From Mercurialis annua (Eukaryota; Streptophyta; Magnoliopsida; Malpighiales; Euphorbiaceae): a stretch of 64,000 bases of DNA. The notes below the pieces were generated by a model. That model was not told the origin of the DNA and ran no database searches. It worked only from the letters and a program-made list of their open reading frames with translations. Every line of letters begins with the position of its first letter. Within the stretch, counting starts at the first letter, position 1. This document shows positions 12,761 to 26,534 of this stretch, piece after piece. Made by a program: the position numbers and the translations under genes. The DNA lies in the NCBI RefSeq assembly GCF_937616625.2, contig NC_065573.1:10617001-10681000 (forward strand), written 5' to 3'.

Positions 12761-15167
12761 AAATGTTTTGATTTGTTTTTTAACGTTTGGCTTCAATCAC
12801 TAAAAAGGTGAAACGTTTGGATTTTTTTCGTAACGTTTTCAACGTTTGGCTTAAATCTCTAAAAATGTGAAACGCTTGGATTTGTTTCGTAACGTTTACA
12901 AATGTTTGGTATAAATCGCTATAGAGGTGAAACGTTTGGTTTTGTTTCGTAACGTTTGTAAACGTTTGGCTTAAATCGCTAAAATAGTGAAACGTTTGGA
13001 TTTGTTTCGTAACGTTTGTAAACGTTTTGCCTTAAATTGCTAAAAAGGTGAAACGTTTGGATTTGTTTCTTAACGTTTGTTAACGTTTGGCTTAAATCGC
13101 TAAAAAGGTGAAACTTTTGGTTTTGTTTCGTAATGTTTGTAAACATTTGGCTTAAATCGCTAAAAAAGTGAATCGTTTGGCTTTCTTTCGTAGATTTTGT
13201 AAAGGTTTGTATTTGTTTCGTAATTTTTGTTTCGTAACGTTTTAAACGTTTGGATTTGTTTCAAAATGTTTTGATTTGTTTTTTAACGTTTGGCTTCAAT
13301 CACTAAAAAGGTGAAACGTTTGGATTTTTTTCGTAACGTTTTAAACGTTTGGCTTAAATCTCTAAAAATGTGAAACGCTTGGATTTGTTTCGTAACGTTT
13401 ACAAATGTTTGGCATAAATCGCTATAGAGGTGAAACTTTTGGTTTTGTTTCGTAACGTTTGTAAACGTTTGGCTTAAATCGCTAAAATGGTGAAACGTTT
13501 GGATTTGTTTCGTAACGTTTGTAAACGTTTTGCCTTAAATTGCTAAAAAGGTGAAACGTTTGGATTTGTTTCTTAACTTTTGTTAACGTTTGGCTTAAAT
13601 CGCTAAAAAGGTGAAACTTTTGGTTTTGTTTCGTAACGTTTGTAAACATTTGGCTTAAATCGCTAAAAAAGTGAATCGTTTGGCTTTCTTTCGTAGATTT
13701 TGTAAAGGTTTGTATTTGTTTCGTAATTTTTGTTTCGTAACGTTTTAAACGTTTGGTTTTGTTCCGTAACGTGTGTAAACGTTTGGCTTAAATAGCTAAA
13801 AAGGTGAAACGTTTGGTTTTGTTTCATAACCTTTGTAAACGTCCGGCTTAAATCGCTAAAAAGGTGAAACAATTGCATTTGTTTCGTAACGTTTTAAACG
13901 TTTGGATTTGTTTCAAAACGTTTGGATTTGTTTCATAACGTTTGTAAACGTTTGGCTTCAATCACTAAAAAGGTGGAACGTTCGGATTTGTTTCGTAACG
14001 TTTTAAATGTTTGGCATAAATCTCTAAAAATGTGAAACGTTTGGATTTGTTTCGTAACGTTTACAAATGTTTGGTTTTGTTTTGCAACGTTTATGAACGT
14101 TTGGCTTAAATCGCTTAAATGGGAAAATGTTTGGTGTTGTTTTGGTAATGTTTGTAAACGTTTGGATTTGTTTCATAACGTTTTAAAAGTTCGGTTTTGA
14201 TAGTAACATTTGTAAATGTTTGGCTCAAATCGCTAAAAAGGTGAAACGTTTGGTTTTGTTTCGTAACGTTTGTAAACGTTTTGCTTAAATCGCTTAAAGG
14301 TGAAACGTTTGGATTTGTTTCGTAAACTTTGTAAACGTTTGAGTTCAATAGCTAAAAAGGTGAAACGTGTGGATTTGTTTCATAACGTCTGTAAACGTTT
14401 GGGTTCAATCGCTAAAAAGGTGAAACGTTTGGATTTGTTACGTAGCTTTTGTTAACGTTTGGCATAAATCATTAAAAGTGGGAAACGTTTGGGTTTGTTC
14501 CGTAACGTTTGTAAACGTTTTGCTTAAATTGCTGAAAAGGTTAAACGCTTTGATTTGTCTCGTAACGTTTGTAAACGTTTGGCTTACATCGCTAAAAAGG
14601 TGAAACGTTTGGTTTTGTTTCATAACGTTTGTAAACGTTTGGATTAAATTTTTATAAAGGTTAAACGCTTGGATTTGTTTCGTAACGTTTGTAAACGTTT
14701 GGCTTTGTTTCGTAAGGTTGGTAAACGTTTGGCTTAAATCGCAAAAAGGCCGAAACGTTAGGATTTGCTTCGTAACATTTTAAATGTTTGGATTTGTTTC
14801 GAAACGTTTTGATTTCTTTCGTAACATTTATAAACGTTGGGCTTCAATTATTAAAAAGGTGAAACATTTGGATTTGTTTCATAACGTTTGTAAACGTTTG
14901 GATTAAATTGCTAAAAAGTTGAAACATTTGGATTTGTTTACTAACCTTTGTAAACGTATGGCTTAAATAGCTAAAAAGGTGAAACGTTTGGATTTGTTCC
15001 GTAACGTTTGTAAACGTTTGGCTTAAATAGCTAAAAAGGTGAAACGTCTGGTTTTGTTTCATAACCTTTGTAAACGTCCGGCTTAAATCGCTAAAAAGGT
15101 GAAACAGTTGGATTTGTTTCGTAACGTTTTAAACGTTTGGATTTGTTTCGAAACGTTTGGATTTGTT

Positions 15168-16140
15168 TCATAACGTTTGTAAACGTTTGGCTTCAATCAC
15201 TAAAAAGGTGGAACGTTTGGATTTGCTTCGTAACGTTTTAAACATTTGGCATAAATCTCTAAAAATGTGAAATGTTTGGATTTGTTTCGTAACGTTTACA
15301 AACGTTTGGTTTTGTTTCGCAACGTTTATAAACGTTTGGCTTAAATCGCTTAAATGGGAAAACGTTTGGTGTTGTTTTGTAACGTTTGTAAACGTTTGGC
15401 TTAAATCGCTAAAAAGGTGAAACGTTTCCATTTGTTTCTTAAAGTTTGTAAACGTTTGGCATAAATCGCTAAAAAGGTGAAACGTTTGGCTTTGTTTCGA
15501 ACGTTTGTAAACGTTTGGCTTAAATCGCTAAAAACGTGAATCGTTCGACTTTTTTTCGTAGAGTTTGTAACGTTTGGATTTGTTTCGTAATGTTTGTTTG
15601 GTAACGTTATAAACGTTTGGTTTTGTTTCGTAACGTTTGTAAACGTTTGGCTTAAATCGCTAAAAAGGTGAAACAGTTGGATTTGTTTCGTAACGTTTGT
15701 AACGTTTGGATTTGTTTCGAAACGTTTGGATTTGTTTCATAACGTTTGTAAACGTTTGGCTTCAATCCCTAAAAAGGTGGAACGTTTGGATTTGCTTCGT
15801 AACGTTTTAAACATTTGGCATAAATCTCTAAAAATGTGAAATGTTTGGATTTGTTTCGTAACGTTTACAAACGTTTGGTTTTGTTTCGCAACGTTTATAA
15901 ACGTTTGGCTTAAATCGCTTAAATGGGAAAACGTTTGGTGTCGTTTTGTAACGTTTGAAAATGTTTGGCTTAAATCGCTAAAAAGGTGAAACGTTTGCAT
16001 TTGTTTCTTAAAGTTTGTAAACGTTTGGCATAAATCGCTAAAAAGGTGAAACGTTTGGCTTTGTTTCGAACGTTTGTAAACGTTTGGCTTAAATCGCTAA
16101 AAACGTGAATCGTTCGACTTTTTTTCGTAGGGTTTGTAAA
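15168..16140 (+). repeat. 569-bp local tandem duplication of satellite
   Basis: The stretch around 15168-15600 is repeated almost unchanged around 15737-16140, at an offset of 569 bp. It includes the shared unusual variants tttgtttcgaacg and tgaatcgttcgac. 569 is not a multiple of 60, so the duplication included shortened monomers. Confidence 0.8.
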
Positions 16141-18419
16141 CGTTTGGATTTATTTCGTAATGTTTTTTTGGTAACGTTATAAACGTTTGGTTTTGTTTCG
16201 TAACGTTTGTAAACGTTTGGCTTAAATCGCTAAAAAAGGTGAAACGTTTGGTTTTGTTTCGTAACGTTTGTAAACGTTTGGCTTAAATCGCAAAAAAGGT
16301 GAAACGTTTGGTTTTGTTTCGTAATGTTTATAAACGATTGGCTTCAATTGCTAAAAAGGTGAAACGTTTGTTTTTGTTTCGTAGCGTTTGTAAACGTTTT
16401 GCTTAAATCGCTAAAAGGTGAAACGTTTTTATTTGTTTCGTAAAGTTTGTAAACGTTTGGGTTCAATCGCTAAAAGGTGAAACGTTTGGATTTGTTTCGT
16501 AACGTTTGTAAACGTTTCGGTTCAATCGCTAAAAAGGTGAAACGTTTGGATTTGTTTTGTAGCTTTTGTAAACGTTTGTCTTAAATCACTAAAAATGGGA
16601 AACGTTTGGTTTTGTTCCGTAACGTTAGTAAAGTTTTGCTTAAATTGTTGAAAAGGTTGAACACTTGGATTTGTCTCGTAACGTTTGTAAACGTTTGGCT
16701 TAAATAGCTAATAAGGTTAAACATTTGGTTTCGTTTCGTAACGTTTGTAAAACGTTTGGCTTAAATTTCTATAAAGGTTAAACGCTTGGATTTGTTTCAT
16801 AACGTTTGTAAATGTTTGGCTTTGTTTCGGAACGTTTGTAAACGTTTGGCTTAAATCGCTAGAAGGGTGAAACGTTTGGATTTGCATCATAACATTTTAA
16901 ACGTTTGGATTTGTTTCGAAACGTTTGGATTTCTTTCGTAATATTTGTAAACGTTTGGCTTCAATTACTAAAAAGGTGAAACGTTTGGATTTGATTCGTA
17001 ACGTTTGTAAACGTTTGGCTTAAATCGCTAAAAAGGTGAAACGTTTGGATTTGTTTCTCAATGTTTGTAAACGCTTGGCATAAATCGCTAAAAAGGTGAA
17101 ACGTTTGGTTTTGTTTCGTAACGTTTGTAAACGTTTGGCTTAAATCGCTAAAAAAGTGAATCATTTGGCTTTTTTTCGTAGCGTTTGTAAACGCTTGGAT
17201 ATTTTTCGTAATGTTTGTTTCGTAACGTTATAAACGTTTGGTTTTGTTTCGTAACGTTTGTTAACGTTTGGCTTAAATCGCTAAAAAAGGCGAAACGTTT
17301 GGTTTTGTTTCGAAACGTTTGCTAACGTTTGGCTTAAATCGCAAAAAAGGTGAAATGTTTGGTTTTGTTTCGTAATGTTTGTAACCGTTTGTATTTGTTT
17401 CGTAACGCTTGTTTCGTAATTTTTTAAACGTTTGGATTTGTTTCGTAACGTTTGTAAAAGTTTGGCTTCAATCACTAAAAAGGTGAAACATTTGGATTTG
17501 TTTCATAACGTTTTAAATGGTTGGCTTAAATCTCTAAAAATGTGAAACGTTTGGATTTGTTTCGTAACGTTTACAAACGTTTGGTTTTGTTTCGTAACGT
17601 TCATAAACATTTGGCTTAAATCGCTTAAATGGGAAAACGTTTGGTGTTATTTTGTAACGTTTGTAATCGTTTGGATTTCTTTCGTAACGTTTTAAAAGTT
17701 CGGTTATGATCGTAATGTTTGTAAATGTTTGGCTTAAATCGCTAAAAAGGTGAAACCTTTGGTTTAGTTTCGTAACGTTTGTAAACGTTTGGCTTCAATC
17801 GCTAAAATGGTGAAACATTTGGATTTGTTTCGTAACGTTTGTAAACGTTTGGCTTAAATTGCTAAAAAGGTGAAACGTTTGGATTTTTTTTCTTTACGTT
17901 TGTAAACGTTTGGCATAAATCGCAAAAGAGAGGAAACGGTTGGTTTTGTTTCGTAATGTTTGTAAATGTTTGACTTAAATCGCAAAAAAAGAGAATTGTT
18001 TGGCTATGTTTTGTAGGGTTTGAAAACGTTTGGATTTGTTTCGTAATGTTTGTTTCGTAACATTTTGAACGTTTTGTTTTGTTTCGTAACGTTTGTAAAT
18101 GTTTGGCTTAAATCGCTAAAAAAAGGGAAACGTTTAGTTTTGTTTCGTAACCTTTGTAAACGTTTGGCTTAAATCGCAAAAAAGGTGAAACATTTGGATT
18201 TGTTTCGTAACGTTTGTAAACGTTTGGATTTGTTTCGTAACACTTGTTTCGTAAAGTTTTAAACGTTTGGTTTTGTTTCGTAACGTTTGTAAACGTTTGT
18301 CTTAAATCACTAAAAAGGTGAAACGTTTGTTTTTGTTTCGTAACGTTTGTAAATGTTTTGCTTAAATCGCTAAAAGGTGAAACGTTTGGATTTGTTTCGT
18401 AAAGTTTGTAAATGTTTGG

Positions 18420-21400
18420 GTTCAATCGCTAAAAAGGTGAAACGTGTGGATTTGTTTCGTAATGTTTGTAAACGTTTGGGTTTCATCGCTAAAAAGGTGG
18501 AACATTTGGATTTGTTTTGTAGCTTTTGTAAACGTTTGGTTTAAATCACTAAAACTGGGAAACGTTTGGCTTTGTTCCCTAACATTAGTAAATGTTTTGC
18601 TTAAATTGCTGAAAAGGTTGAACGCTTGGATTTGTCTCGTAACGTTTGTAAACGTTTGGCTTAAATCGCTAATAAGGTGAAACGTTTGGTTTTGTTTTAT
18701 AACGTTTGTAAAACGTTTGGCTTAAATTTCTATAAAGGTTAAACGCTTCGATTTGTTTTGTAACGTTTGTAAACGTTTGTAAACGTTTGGCTTAAATCGC
18801 TAGAAGGGCGAAACGTTTGGATTTGCTTCGTAACATAATAAACGTTTGGATTTCTTTCGTAACATTTGTAAATGTTTGGCTTCAATTACTAAAAAGGTGA
18901 AACGTTTGGATTTGTTTCGTAACGTTTGTACACATTTGGCTTAAATTGCTAAAAAGGTGAAATGCTTGAATTTGTTTCGTAACGTTTGTAAACTTTTGGC
19001 TTAAATTGCTAAAAAGATGAAACATTTGGATTTGTTTCCTAACCTTTGTAAACGTATGGCTTAAATCGCTAAAAAGGTGAAACGTTTGGATTTGTTACGT
19101 AACGTTTGTAAACGTTTGGCTTAACTAGCTAAAAAGGTGAAACGTTTGGTTTTGTTTCATAACCTTTGTAAACGTCCCGCTTAAATCGCTAAAAAGGTGA
19201 AACAGTTGGATTTGTTTCGAAACGTTTTAAACGTTTGGATTTGTTTCGTAACGTTTCAAACGTTTGGCTTAAATCTCTTAAAATATGAAACGTTTGGATT
19301 TGTTTCGTAACATTTACAAACATTAGGTTTTATTTCGTAACGTTTATAAACGTTTGGCTTATATCGCTTAAATGGGGAAACATTTGGTGTTGTTTTGTAA
19401 CGTTTGTAAACGTTTTGATTTGTTTCGTAACATTTTAAACGTTCGGTTTTGATCGTAAAGTTTGTAAATGTTTGGCTTCAATCGCTAAAAAGGTGAAACA
19501 TTTGGTTTTGTTTCGTAACGTTTGTAAACATTTGGCTTAAATCGCTAAAACGGTGAACCGTTTGGATTTGTTTCGTAACGTTTGTAAACATTTGGCTTAA
19601 ATCGCTAAAAAGGTGAAACGTTTTGATTTGTTTCTTAACGTTTGGAAACGTTTGGCTTAAATCGTTAAAAAGGTGAAATGTTGGTTTTGTTTCGTAACGT
19701 TTGTAAACGTTTGTCTTAAATTGCTGAAAAGGTGAATCGTTTGGCTTTGTTTCGTAGCGTTTGTAAACATTTGGATTTGTTTCGTAGTGTTTGTTTCGTA
19801 ACGTTTTAAACGTTTGGTTTTGTTTCGTAACGTTTGTAAACGTTTGGCTTTAATCGCTAAAAAAGGGGAAACGTTTTGTTTTGTTTCGTAACATTTGTAA
19901 ACGTTTGGCTTAAATCGCAAAAAAGGGGAAACGTTTGGTTTTGTTTTGTAACATTTCTAAACGTTTGGATTTGTTTCGTAAAGCTGGTTTCGTAACGTTT
20001 TAAACGTTTGGTTTTATTTCGTAACGTTTGTAGACGTTTGGCTTAAATCGCTAAAAAGGTGAAACGTTTGGTTTTGTTTCGTAACGTTTGTAAAGGTTTT
20101 GCTTAAATCGCTAAAAGGTAAACGTTTGGATTTGTTTCGTGAAGTTTATAAACATTTGGGTTCAATCGCTAAAAAGGTGAAACGTGTGGATTTGTTTCGT
20201 AACCTTTGTAAACGTTTGGGTTCAATCGCTAAAAAGATGAAACGTTTGGATTAGTTTCGTAACTTTTGTAAACGTTTGGCTTAAATCACTAAAAATGGGA
20301 AACGTTTGGTTTTGTTCCATAACGTTAGTTAATGTGTTGCTTAAATTTCTGAAAAGGTTAAACGCTTGGATTTGTCTCGTAACGTTTGTAAACGTTTGGC
20401 TTAAATCGCTAAAAAGGTGAAACGTTTGGTTTTGCTTCGTAACGTTTGTAAATGTTTTGCTTAAATCGCTAAAAGGTGAAACGTTTGGATTTGTTTCGTA
20501 AAGTTTGTAAATGTTTGGGTTCAATCGCTAAAAAGGTGAAACGTGTGGATTTGTTTCGTAATGTTTGTAAACGTTTGGGTTTAATCGCTAAAAATGTGAA
20601 ACATTTGGATTTGTTTTGTAGCTTTTGTAAACGTTTGGTTTAAATCACTAAAAATGGGAAACGTTTGGCTTTGTTCCCTAACATTAGTAAATGTTTTGCT
20701 TAAATTGCTGAAAAGGTTGAACGCTTGGATTTGTCTCGTAACGTTTGTAAACGTTTGGCTTAAATCGCTAATAAGGTGAAACGTTTGGTTTTGTTTTGTA
20801 ACGTTTGTAAAACGTTTGGCTTAAATTTCTATAAAGGTTAAACGCTTCGATTTGTTTCGTAACGTTTGTAAACGTTTGGCTTTGTTTCGTAACGTTTGTA
20901 AACGTTTGGCTTAAATCGCTAGAAGGGCGAAACGTTTGGATTTGCTTCGTAACATAATAAACGTTTGGATTTCTTTCGTAACATTTGTAAATGTTTGGCT
21001 TCAATTACTAAAAAGGTGAAACGTTTGGATTTGTTTCGTAACGTTTGTAAACATTTGGCTTAAATTGCTAAAAAGGTGAAATGCTTGAATTTGTTTCGTA
21101 ACGTTTGTAAACTTTTGGCTTAAATTGCTAAAAAGATAAAAACATTTGGATTTGTTTCCTAACCTTTGTAAACGTATGGCTTAAATCGCTAAAAAGGTGA
21201 AACGTTTGGATTTGTTACGTAACGTTTGTAAACGTTTGGCTTAACTAGCTAAAAAGGTGAAACGTTTGGTTTTGTTTCATAACCTTTGTAAACGTCCCGC
21301 TTAAATCGCTAAAAAGGTGAAACAGTTGGATTTGTTTCGAAACGTTTTAAACGTTTGGATTTGTTTCGAAACGTTTGCATTTGTTTCGTAACGTTTCAAA

Positions 21401-22260
21401 CGTTTGGCTTAAATCTCTTAAAATATGAAACGTTTGGATTTGTTTCGTAACATTTACAAACATTAGGTTTTATTTCGTAACGTTTATAAACGTTTGGCTT
21501 ATATCGCTTAAATGGGGAAACCTTTGGTGTTGTTTTGTAACGTTTGTAAATGTTTTAATTTGTTTCGTAACGTTTTAAACGTTCGGTTTTGATCGTAAAG
21601 TTTGTAAATGTTTGGCTTCAATCGCTAAAAAGGTGAAACATTTGGTTTTGTTTCGTAACGTTTGTAAACGTTTGGCTTAAATCGCTAAAACGGTGAACCG
21701 TTTAAATTTGTTTCGTAACGTTTGTAAACATTTGGCTTAAATCGCTAAAAAGGTGAAACGTTTGGATTTGTTTCTTGACGTTTGTAAACGTTTGGCTTAA
21801 ATCGTTAAAAAGGTGAAATGTTGGTTTTGTTTCGTAACGTTTGTAAACGTTTGTCTTAAATTGCTGAAAAGGTGAATCGTTTGGCTTTGTTTCGTAGCGT
21901 TTGTAAACATTTGGATTTGTTTCGTAGTGTTTGTTTCGTAACGTTTTAAACGTTTGGTTTTGTTTCGTAACGTTTGTAAACGTTTGGCTTAAATCGCTAA
22001 AAAAGGGGAAACGTTTTGTTTTGTTTCGTAACATTTGTAAACGTTTGGCTTAAATCGCAAAAAAGGGGAAACGTTTGGTTTTGTTTTGTAACGTTTCTAA
22101 ACGTTTGGATTTGTTTCGTAAAGCTGGTTTCGTAACGTTTTAAACGTTTGGTTTTATTTCGAAACGTTTGTAGACGTTTGGCTTAAATCGCTAAAAAGGT
22201 GAAACGTTTGGTTTTGTTTCGTAACGTTTGTAAAGGTTTTGCTTAAATCGCTAAAAGGTA
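18420..22260 (+). repeat. 2.1-kb higher-order repeat, two copies in tandem
   Basis: Distinctive variants seen at about 18.49-20.1 kb recur at about 20.58-22.25 kb. Examples are ttccctaacattagtaaatg, cgtcccgctt (19175 and 21295) and aaagctggtttcgtaac. The offset is about 2.12-2.14 kb. The same block appears a third time at about 26.54-28.2 kb (cgtcccgctt near 27151), about 5.86 kb further on. Confidence 0.8.
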
Positions 22261-22559
22261 AACGTTTGGATTTGTTTCGTGAAGTTTATAAACGTTTGGG
22301 TTCAATCGCTAAAAAGGTAAAACGTGTGGATTTGTTTCGTAACCTTTGTAAACGTTTGGGTTCAATCGCTAAAAAGATGAAACGTTTGGATTAGTTTCGT
22401 AACTTTTGTAAAAGTTTGGCTTAAATCACTAAAAATGGGAAACGTTTGGTTTTGTTCCATAACGTTAGTTAATGTGTTGCTTAAATTTCTGAAAAGGTTA
22501 AACGCTTGGATTTGTCTCGTAACGTTTGTAAACGTTTGGCTTAAATCGGTAAAAAGGTG

Positions 22560-25440
22560 AAACGTTTGGTTTTGTTTCGTAACGTTTGTAAACGTTTGGC
22601 TTAAATTGCTATAAAGGTTAAACGCTTGGATTTGTTTCGTAACGTTCGTAAACGTTTGGCTTTGTTTCGTAACGTTTGTAAACGTTTGGCTTCAATCGCT
22701 AAAAGGGTGAAACGTCTGGATTTGCTTCGTAACATTTTAAACGTTTGGATATGATTCGAATCATTTGGATTTGTTTTGTAATATTTGTAAAAGTTTGGCT
22801 TCAATTGTTAAAAAGGTGAAATGTTTGGATTTGTTTTCGTAATGTTTGTAAACGTTTGGCTTAAATTGCTAAAATGGTGAAACGTTTGTATTTGTTTCGT
22901 ACCGTTTGCAAATGTTTGGCTTAAATTGCCAAAAAGGTGAACGTTTGGATTTGTTTCCCAACCTTTGTAAACGTATGGCTTGAATCGCTAAAGAGGTGAA
23001 ACGCTTGGATTTGTTTCGTAACGATTGTAAACGTTTCGCTTAAATAGCTAAAAAGGTGAAACGCTTCGATTTGTTTCGTAACGTTTGTAAATGTTTGGCT
23101 TAAATTGCTAAGAAGGTGAAACGCATGGATTTGTTTCATAACGTTTGTAAACGTTTGGCCTAAATTGCTAAAAAGGTGAAACATTTGGATTTGTTTCGTA
23201 ATGTTTGTAAACAGTTGGCTTAAATTGCTAAAAAGGTGAAACACTTGGTTTTTTTTTCGTAACGTTTGTAAATGTTTGGCTTAAATGCTAAAAATGTGAA
23301 ACGCTTGGATTTTTTTCACAACGTTTTAAACGTTTGGTTTTGTTTCGTAATGTTTGTAAACGTTTGGCTTAAATCGGTATAAAGGTGAAACGTTTGGATT
23401 TGTTTCGTAATGTTTATAAACGTTTGGCTTAAATCGCTAAAAAGGTGAAACGTTTGGATTTATTTGGTAACGTATGTAAACTTTTGGCTTAAATCACTAA
23501 AATGGTGAAACGTTTGGATTTGTTTTGTAACGTTTAGCTAAAATCGCTAAAAAGGTGAAACATTTGGATTTGTTTCGTAGCGTTTGTAAACGTTTGACTT
23601 AAATCGCTAAAAAGGTTAAACAGTTGGATTGGTTTCATTACATTTGTAAAAGTTTGGCTTAAATTGCTAAAATGGTGAAACGCTTGGATTTGTTTCGTAA
23701 AGTTTGTAAACGTTTACCTTAAATTGCTAAAAAGGTGAAACGCATATTTTTCGTTACGTTTGTAAATGTTTGGCTTAAATTGCAAAAAAGATGAAAAATT
23801 TGGATTTATTTCATAACCTTTGTAAACGTTTGGCTTAAATTGCTAAAAAGGTGAAACGTTTGTATTTGTTTTGTAACGTTTGTAAACGTTTCGCTTAAAT
23901 TTCTAAAATGGTGAAATTGTTTTGTAACGTTTGTAAACGTATGGCTTAAATTTCTAAAAAGTTGAAACGCTTGGATTTGTTTCGTAATGTTAGTAAACGT
24001 TTGGTTTAAATCACTAAAAATGCGTAACGTTTGGATTTGTTTCGTAAACTTTTAAACGTTTGGTTTTTTTTCTCGCAACGTTTGTAACCGTTTGTCTTAA
24101 ATCGCTAAAAAGATGAAACATTTGGATGTGTTTCGTAACGTTTGTAACCGTTTGGCTTATATCGGTAAAAAGGTGAAACGTTTGGATTTGCTTCCTAACG
24201 TTTGTAAACGTTTGGCTTAAATCGCTAAAAAGGTGAAACATTTGGATTTGTTTCGTAACGTTTGTAAACGTTTGGCTTAAATCGCTAAAAAGGTGAAACA
24301 TTTGGATTTGTTTCGTATCGTTTGTAAACGTTTGGCTTAAATCGCTAAAAAGGTGAAACGTATGGATTTGTTTCGTAACCTTTGTAAATGTTTGGCTTAA
24401 ATTGCTAAAAAGGTGAAACACATTGATTTGTTTCGTAACGTTTGTAAACGTTTGGCTTAAATTGCTAAAAAGGAGAAATGCTTGGATTTGGTTCGTAATG
24501 TTTGTAAACTTTTGGCATAAATCGCTAAAAAGGGGAAACGTTTGGATTTGTTTCATAGGGTTTATAAACGTTTGGCTTAAATCGCTAAAAAGGTGAAACA
24601 TTTGGATTTGTTTCGTAAAGTTTGTAAACGTTTGGCTTAAATTTCTAAAAAGGTGAAACGCTTGGATTTGTGTCGAAATATTTTTAAATGTTTGGGTAAA
24701 ATTGCTAAAAAGGTGAAACACTTTTATTTGTTTCGTAACGTTTGTAAACGTTTGGCTTAAATTGCTAAAAAGGTGAAATGCTTGGATTTGTTACGTAAAG
24801 TTTGTAAACGTTTAGCTTAAATTGCAAAAAAGGTGAAACATTTTAATTCGTTTCATAACCTTTGTAAACGTTTGGCTTATATCGCTAAAAAGACAAAACG
24901 TTTGAATTTTTTTCGTAACGTTTGTAAACGTTTGGCTTAAATTGCTAAAAAGGGTAAACACTTGGATTTGTTTCCTATCGTTTGTAAACGTTTGGCTAAA
25001 TTGCTAAAAAGGTTAAAGGCTTGGATTTGTTTCGTAGCGTTTGTAAACGTATGGCTTACATTGCTAAAAAGGGGAAACGTTAGGATTTGTTTCGTAGCGT
25101 TTGTAAAGGTTTGGCTTTAATCGCTAAAAAAGTGAAACGTTTGGATTTGTTTCGTAGCATTTGTAAACGTTTGGCTTTAATCGCTAAAATGGGGAAACGT
25201 TTGGCATTGTTTCGTAACGTTATTAAACGTTTGGCTTAAATTTATAAAACGGTGAAACGTTTTGTTATGTTTCGTAACGTTTGTTAACGTTCGACTTATA
25301 TCGCTAAAAAGCTGAAACGTTTGGATTTGTTTCGTAACGTTTGTAAATGTTCGGCTCAAATTGCCAAAAAGGTCAAACGCTTGGATTTGTTTCGTAACGT
25401 TTGTAAACGCTTGGCTTTAATTACTAAAAAGGGGAAACGC
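22560..25440 (+). repeat. Satellite segment duplicated at 28.42-30.04 kb; holds the empty Copia site
   Basis: 22.56-22.83 kb matches 28.42-28.69 kb at an offset of 5,859. 24.08-25.42 kb matches 28.70-30.04 kb at an offset of 4,623. The right-hand copy therefore lacks about 1.24 kb present here (roughly 22.84-24.08 kb). At 25417-25421 the sequence reads TTAAT continuous with tactaaaaagggg. This is the unoccupied equivalent of the site where Copia sits at 30045. Confidence 0.85.
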
Positions 25441-26534
25441 TTGGATTTGTTTCGTAACGTCTGGCTTAAATCGCCAAAAATGCGAAACGTTTGGATTTGG
25501 TTCGTAAAGTTTGTAAACATTTGGCTTATACCGCTAAAAAGGTGAAACGTTTAGATTTATTTCATAACGTTTGTATACGTTTGGCTTATACCGCTAAAAA
25601 GGTGAAACATTTGGATTTGTTTCGTAATGTTTGTAAATGTTTGGCTTAAATCGCTAAAAAGGTGAAACGTTTGGATTTGTTTCGTAACGTTTGTAAGCAT
25701 TTGGCTTAAATAGCTAAAAAGGTGAAACATTTGGATTTGTTTCGTATCGTTTGTAAACGTTTAGCTTATATAGCTAAAAAGGTGAAACGTTAGGATTTAT
25801 TTCGTAACCTTTGTAAACGTTTGCCTAAAATTGCTAAAAAGGTGAAACACATTGATTTGTTTCGTAACGTTTGTAAACGTTTGACTTAAATTTCTAAAAA
25901 GGAGAAACGCTTGCATATGTTTCGTAATGTTTGTAAACGTTTGGCTTAAATCGCTAAAAAGGGGAAACATTTGGATTTGTTTCGTAGCATTTATAAACGT
26001 TTGGCTTAAATCGCTAAAACGGTGAAACGTTTGGATATGTTTCGTACCATTTGTAAACATTTGGCTTAAATCGCTAAAAAGGTGAAATGCTTTGATTTGT
26101 TTCGTAAAGTTTGAAAATGTTTGGCTTAAATTGCAAAAATGGTGAAACATTTTGATTTGTTTCATAACCGTTGTAAACGTTTGTCTTGAATCCCTAAAAA
26201 GGCAAAACGTTTGGATTTTTTGTTTGGCTTAAATTGCTAAAAAGGTGAAACGCTTGGATTTGTTTCGTAACGTTTGTAAACGTTCGGCTTAAATAGCTAA
26301 AAAGGTGAAACATTTGGATTTGTTTCGTAACGTTTGTATACGTTTGGCTTATACCGCTAAAAAGGTGAAACGTTTGGATTTGTTTCATAACGTTTGTAAA
26401 TGTTTGGCTTAAATCGCTAAAAAGGTGAAACGTTTGGATTTGTTTCGTACCGTTTGTAAACGTTTGGTTTACATTGCTAAAAAGGTAAAACGTTTGGATT
26501 TTTTTTGTAGCGTTTGTAAATGTTTTGCTTAAAT

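Larger units (their letters stand above)
5300..16000 (+). repeat. Higher-order repeats of about 3.5-4.1 kb in the satellite
   Basis: Rare monomer variants recur together at long spacing. The variant cgtccggc occurs near 6168, 7469, 9748, 10971, 13851 and 15077. Pairing variants that share their neighbours gives offsets of about 3.58 kb (6168 to 9748), 3.50 kb (7469 to 10971), 4.10 kb (9748 to 13851) and 4.11 kb (10971 to 15077). The 3.5-kb and 4.1-kb versions differ mainly by an extra block of about 0.5-0.6 kb near 12.7-13.7 kb. This is nested unequal exchange, with register changes between repeats. Confidence 0.75.

Noticed and set aside
24180..24720. CENP-B-box-like motif in the monomer (ttcgtaacg)
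   Set aside because: Only the TTCG core fits. The A at the tenth position and the CGGG end of the CENP-B box are absent, so centromere function cannot be claimed from this.
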